NCBI GenBank assembly: GCA_001692895.1
Contig: KV748180.1
Span: forward strand, 738,195-802,194
Reading direction: 5' to 3'
Length of the DNA stretch: 64,000 bases
DNA from: Cenococcum geophilum 1.58
Lineage: Eukaryota; Ascomycota; Dothideomycetes; Gloniales; Gloniaceae
Shown: in pieces, positions 60,238-64,000 of the stretch
How the letters are laid out: the number at the start of each line of letters is the position of its first letter
How positions within the stretch are numbered: the stretch's first letter is position 1
The notes under the pieces: generated by a model
What the model was told of the DNA's origin: nothing
Database searches by the model: none
What the model saw: only the letters and a program-made list of their open reading frames with translations
Program-made: the position numbers and the translations under genes

Positions 60238-61287
60238 ATGGACCAGACAGCATTTATCGCAGAGCACCTCGCCGAAACTTCAGGCTTCACAATACACCTT
60301 AGCCCTGTTCAAATCTTTATTGGGCTGGGCCTATTGATGGTCATTCTCCTGAGCAATGCCAAAAGCCTTCTGTTCATGTGGCACGTAAATATTTCCCTCC
60401 CTTTCCCTAATCCACAGTGCTTTTCTCGCATACTAATCGTGGGCACAGGGACGACTCCTACTTCAACTTACACGGCATCTCCTACTCCAGCGTTCACGGC
60501 TTACAATAAAGAGCGCAGATCATGGCGCTGAGAGCATCTTCCTACCAGTGATAACTTCCTCCTACACTCCGCTGCTAGATATCGACTACAACTTGCACAA
60601 ATCCAACAGCACCTTCTTTTCTGACCTTGACGACAACCGTACCGAACTCATGCTCGCGCTTTTCAAAGATGTGCTCTCTCCACAAAAGTGCGGTACATGC
60701 TCGCGCTTTTCAAAGATGTGCTCTCTCCACAAAAGTGCGGTAAAAATACCTTGATCCAAAAGACGATAAATCTCGGCGGGACGTCCTGCACCTTCAAGAA
60801 ACCTATCCCGCCTTTCGCGCGTTACGAGATCTCGTCACGGATTCTCTGCTGGGATCAGAAGTGGGTTTACGTCGTAAGCCACTTTACGCGACCGGGCTCG
60901 AATAGACCAACGCGGCTCTTGGTGGGTCCCCAGGCTGCGAAGCCCTCAAAAGCTACTGGAGAGGCAAAGAAAGCCGAAGACCAAGAAGATTGCATATACG
61001 CAACTGCAATAGCGAAGTACGTCTTCAAAGCTGGCCGCGTTACCTGCTCCCCAGAGACCGTTATGACAGAATGCGGCCTTCTTCCCCCCCGACCTTCTAC
61101 GGAAGAGCAACAGGGTTCTGAAGACGGAACTTTAAATGAAAAAAAGGGACGACAGAGCCACTGGTCGTGGTCTGATGTCCAGGATGAGTGCCAGAAGCAC
61201 TTGGAGCTGGCGCACAACTTTGCGGATCTCGACCAGCTTCATGGAACATTCATCGGGAGATCAGGGGCTGCAATATATGCTTACTGA
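60238..61287 (+). pseudogene. THEM6-like (4HBT_2-type) thioesterase-family gene, broken by a tandem duplication
   Basis: Exon 1 (60238-60384) encodes 49 residues with a hydrophobic anchor (PVQIFIGLGLLMVILL). A 64-bp intron (60385-60448) has gtaaat, a tactaat branch site and cacag. Exon 2 gives the family landmarks: ITSSYTPLLDIDYNLHKSNS, TFFSDLD, LGGTSCTFKKPIPPFARYEI, SRILCWDQKWVYVVSHF, then a Lys/Glu-rich insert and a C-terminal helix ending at TGA 61,285-61,287. The second of two exact 47-bp repeats (60,649-60,742) shifts the frame; with one unit the frame would be about 312 residues. These hot-dog-fold proteins are often found in fungal metabolite clusters; substrate unknown. An assembly error would make the gene intact. 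Confidence 0.75.
60649..60742. repeat. exact 47-bp tandem duplication inside the thioesterase-like gene
   Basis: Units 60,649-60,695 and 60,696-60,742 are identical (starting catgctcgcgcttttcaaag). 47 is not a multiple of three, so the downstream frame is lost. Confidence 0.95.
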
Positions 61288-62557
61288 ATACTTCGATTGC
61301 AACGGAGTCGGGAGTTTCGATCTTGCTCGTGTCAATTAATTTCAAATCCGTCTGGATGCCTTATATATACTAGACAACTTCTGCTTATGTCTTTCAAAGT
61401 GAATGGATCATATGAACTTGCGCCGCTCATCGTCCTGCTTTCTTTCCTGGCCCTAAAGTTATGTTACGTAGTCAACGATAATCCAGCCACTGCATCGAGC
61501 ATATGTCACAGATTTAAAAAGTCACATTCTCGCCTCACTAAATATGTGTAATTTTAAGCACGCATCGGGTAGTTAATTCTCAAACCGGCGAGTCTTAGAC
61601 CAACTAAAAATGCCGCTTTTCCCTGACACTTTTTTTAGCTAAAGAAGTGAAACCTCATCCGAAATATAGATCTGTAAAATTTCATCTATTAGATGATTAC
61701 GACTTAGAATTGTGATGTCTTGATCGCAGCGGCAGCTCTCCATAGTTGAGGTGGGGATAAATTTTTTAGAATAACAGATAAACTTAGAAGCCTAGTAATT
61801 AGCTATCCTCCGCTTACTTCAGCTTATCTCTAAATTTATTGTGAGAGTAGGGGTTTCTTCTAAGGCAATATCAAATAGCGTTAAACACAAGTACATAATC
61901 TTTACGAACGCGATGCGGTGCAGGGCCATATGGCGCACGTATTGACAGGAAGACCCGGAACTGGAAATCAATAGTTTTATCACGACACGGACTCTGTAAG
62001 TCTGCAAGCGCGGTTTGTAAAATTTGCAGCATGAGAATGTAACGAATAAGCTTGAAGTTTGTTTCCAGGTTCCGCCCGGTGGCCGTGCGCTTGCGACACC
62101 CGAGGAGAGGTTTCAACCCCAGCCCTGCATGTCAGTTTCGCGTGGATTACACGGCCTTAATCAAGTGGCATATTTCCAGCGTCCGGGATCTACCCGAGGG
62201 CTGGGCGCATGCGCTCTAGGGTGTTCCTGGGTGGTGGGGCGATGGGCATTCCCTGCATGTCATCTTTTCCAGAACCCAGCGGTCATTAAGCTTAAAATGA
62301 AGCAAGGCTATTTTGGGTGTCGAGCTCGAGCCTTGCAAGATGATGTTGGCCATTGTTTAGAGGGGCTTGGAACCTGCGCCACAGAGATGGGGCCGTTGGC
62401 ATGTATTTCCTCAACTTGGCCTTAAATCTCACCTCATTGACCGTAACTGGAGGAGTATGTTAATGCGTTGATGCTCGCTGACTGACAAATAAGAACGGTC
62501 GGAACCTCTTTATACCTTTTTTCCTCTAGCAATTTCGATTCACCTCGACACCAAAAA
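61288..62557. other. intergenic region upstream of the P450
   Basis: No gene could be supported. An open frame at 62,024-62,425 has no recognisable features and is overlapped by others on the opposite strand. Confidence 0.55.
62509..62515 (+). promoter_or_regulatory. TATA-like element of the P450 gene
   Basis: tttatac lies 43-49 bases before the ATG and is followed by a pyrimidine-rich stretch, the usual fungal arrangement. It is weak evidence by itself. Confidence 0.35.
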
Positions 62558-64000
62558 ATGGGGTTTCTACGCTCTTCTCAGTTACCTTCCAGCTTGGAGT
62601 TTCATGGCCTTACTCGGTATATTACAGCACCTCCAATGCTTTTTATACCGACGATATTTGTCATTATTTGCCTTATCACTCGGATAATAACCGAAATTCA
62701 AAAACGTATCTCTCAGAACCAGGTAGATGCGGTAACCAAGACGCCGAGCCAGGTTCCCTACTGGGTACCATTTGTGGGGTCTGCATTTTCGTTCGCGAAG
62801 GATATTGAGGGCACAATTGCCCGCGATCGGTAGGTACTCGCATAGATTACGTCTTTGAGCTGGCAATTAATGAGCAAAACTGCAGAGACTCCAGTGGAGA
62901 TGGCGTCATTTCCTACCGAATTGGCCTTTCCAAATATTATGTCGTCAACATGCCATCCCTCGTACAGCAGATCTTTGCGCAGAAGTTATCGACTCTCTCC
63001 AAAGAGAAAATCCTCGAATGGTTTATGAACGTCACGTTTGCTGATGGCCATGCCACGCGGGATGAGCACCACGCATTCCACGAGGGGCATAAAGCTCTGA
63101 ATATGATGCTCAAGGACGACTTCATCACGGAAGCGACAACCAAAACCGCGCGTGCCGTGGAAACGCAGGTTGGCAGTCTGGTGACCTCAGCACCATGGCC
63201 ATCTCCAGCCGAGGAAGGCAAAGATCTCGAACCCTGGGAGAAGGCGGGCGATGTTACATTCCACAATGATGGGACTGTCGATGCCAATTTTTATTCACTA
63301 ATTGTCAACTACATGGGCCAAATCGTCATCGATATGCTCTGGGGGAAAGCCTTGATCAGGAACAATCCAGGTTTGCAGAAAGATCTCTGGGATTTTGACG
63401 AAGGCGTTCACCACCTAGTGACGTCTTTGCTTGCCATGTCTGCAGCAGGCCGTCGCGCCGTTACGGCTCGAACGAGACTCACCAAAGCCATGGAGGAGTG
63501 GCATACTGCAATGGCGGCTGTTCAACGAGGCGACGACCCTGGCCCACAGTATCAGGACTTGGATGACGTTTCAGAGGTAATGCGAGTTCGAGTGAAGACT
63601 TGGGTCGAGAACCGCGCTTCCGCCAAACTGCAAGGAACTAACGATGTCTCCGTGTTGTGGGGTGTAAACGTGAACTCGAACAAGAATGTCTTCTGGATGC
63701 TGCTCCAAATCTATTCCCGGCCTGAGCTTCTGTCCGACATCCGTGAGGAAATTGCGGAGTACGTCAAAGTATCTCCGACCGGCGAGTGCGGCTCGAATGG
63801 TTTCTCCAAGCTACAAATCGATGTTGATGGGCTCTGCAAAAACTGTCCGCTGATCAAAGCATCGTTCTACGAGACCATGAGGATGAACATGTCAGGTCTT
63901 GGGATCCGACAGGTCAACCAAGACCTGGTCTTGAAAGAGTCGGCTCATGACGCCACCATGTTCGGCAAGAAACGACCACAGTCCTATCGCATCCCGGCGG
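62558..64000 (+). CDS. cytochrome P450 (CYP7/CYP8-like clan), 3' end outside the window
   Basis: Predicted join(62558..62829, 62886..>64000), with a 56-bp GT-AG intron in phase 2; about 462 residues are visible. The start (aaaaaATGGGG) is followed by a membrane anchor at residues 28-46 (LFIPTIFVIICLITRIIT) and the proline hinge with VPYWVPFVGSAFSF. Exon 2 opens with YRIGLSKYYVVNMPS. The I-helix region VLWGVNVNSNKNVFWMLL (about 63,649-63,702) has Asn-rich sequence in place of the common AGxxT, as in prostacyclin-synthase/CYP8-like P450s. The K-helix ExxR is E-T-M-R (63,871-63,882). The heme Cys motif lies beyond the edge. P450s of this kind oxidise lipids and metabolite scaffolds; the substrate is unknown. 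It probably belongs with the neighbouring regulator and thioesterase-like gene. Confidence 0.88.

Noticed and set aside
62024..62425. A 133-codon open frame upstream of the P450
   Set aside because: No recognisable motif, an alternative frame on the opposite strand, and it ends shortly before the P450 promoter; chance in GC-richer DNA is likely.

Overview
The window looks like a filamentous ascomycete chromosome (Pezizomycotina). It has two compartments. Positions 1 to about 54,800 are a gene-less, AT-rich island of nested transposable elements. Their reading frames are broken almost only by TAA/TAG where CAA, CAG or TGG is expected, which is the C-to-T/G-to-A signature of repeat-induced point mutation (RIP). 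Positions about 54,800 to 64,000 have ordinary base composition and short GT-AG introns, and carry three genes. Family assignments rest on motifs read by eye in the translated sequence; no database search was possible.

Island layout. Positions 1-502 are the end of a Ty1/copia-type element (Copia-1 family). It is inserted in a Ty3/gypsy chromovirus, Gypsy-1 copy 1 (503-7219, minus strand), which also carries a LINE insertion (5588-6612). Then come an unidentified degenerate frame (8015-9270) and a lone LTR-like block (10178-10395). A long minus-strand pseudogene of the DUF3435 family (tyrosine-recombinase-like, the family of Starship 'captain' proteins) spans about 22,010 down to 10,880. It is split by Gypsy-2 (12824-19638), by a fold-back element that itself holds a solo Copia-1 LTR (19800-20487), and by a LINE fragment (21511-21673). 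Its C-terminal frame runs into a chromodomain.

From 22,962 to 54,799 one plus-strand chromovirus, Gypsy-3, is stretched to about 32 kb. A full Copia-1 (24847-47238) sits in its protease region, and two LINE pieces (48760-52233) sit in its reverse transcriptase. Copia-1 in turn holds Gypsy-4 (25470-32382), Gypsy-1 copy 2 (35889-43570) and a minisatellite-rich block (about 43,600-45,350). Most boundaries are fixed by LTR pairs of nearly equal length and by matching target-site duplications.

Unique arm. A five-exon transcription-factor-like gene with a fungal-specific (PF11951-type) domain lies on the minus strand (56402-58383). A THEM6-like thioesterase-family gene lies on the plus strand (60238-61287) and is frameshifted by an exact 47-bp tandem duplication. 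A cytochrome P450 (62558 to beyond 64,000) runs off the right edge. A regulator, a small hot-dog-fold protein and a P450 together fit the edge of a secondary-metabolite gene cluster continuing to the right, but no backbone synthase is in view. The arm also contains short inverted-repeat elements and several recent-looking tandem duplications.
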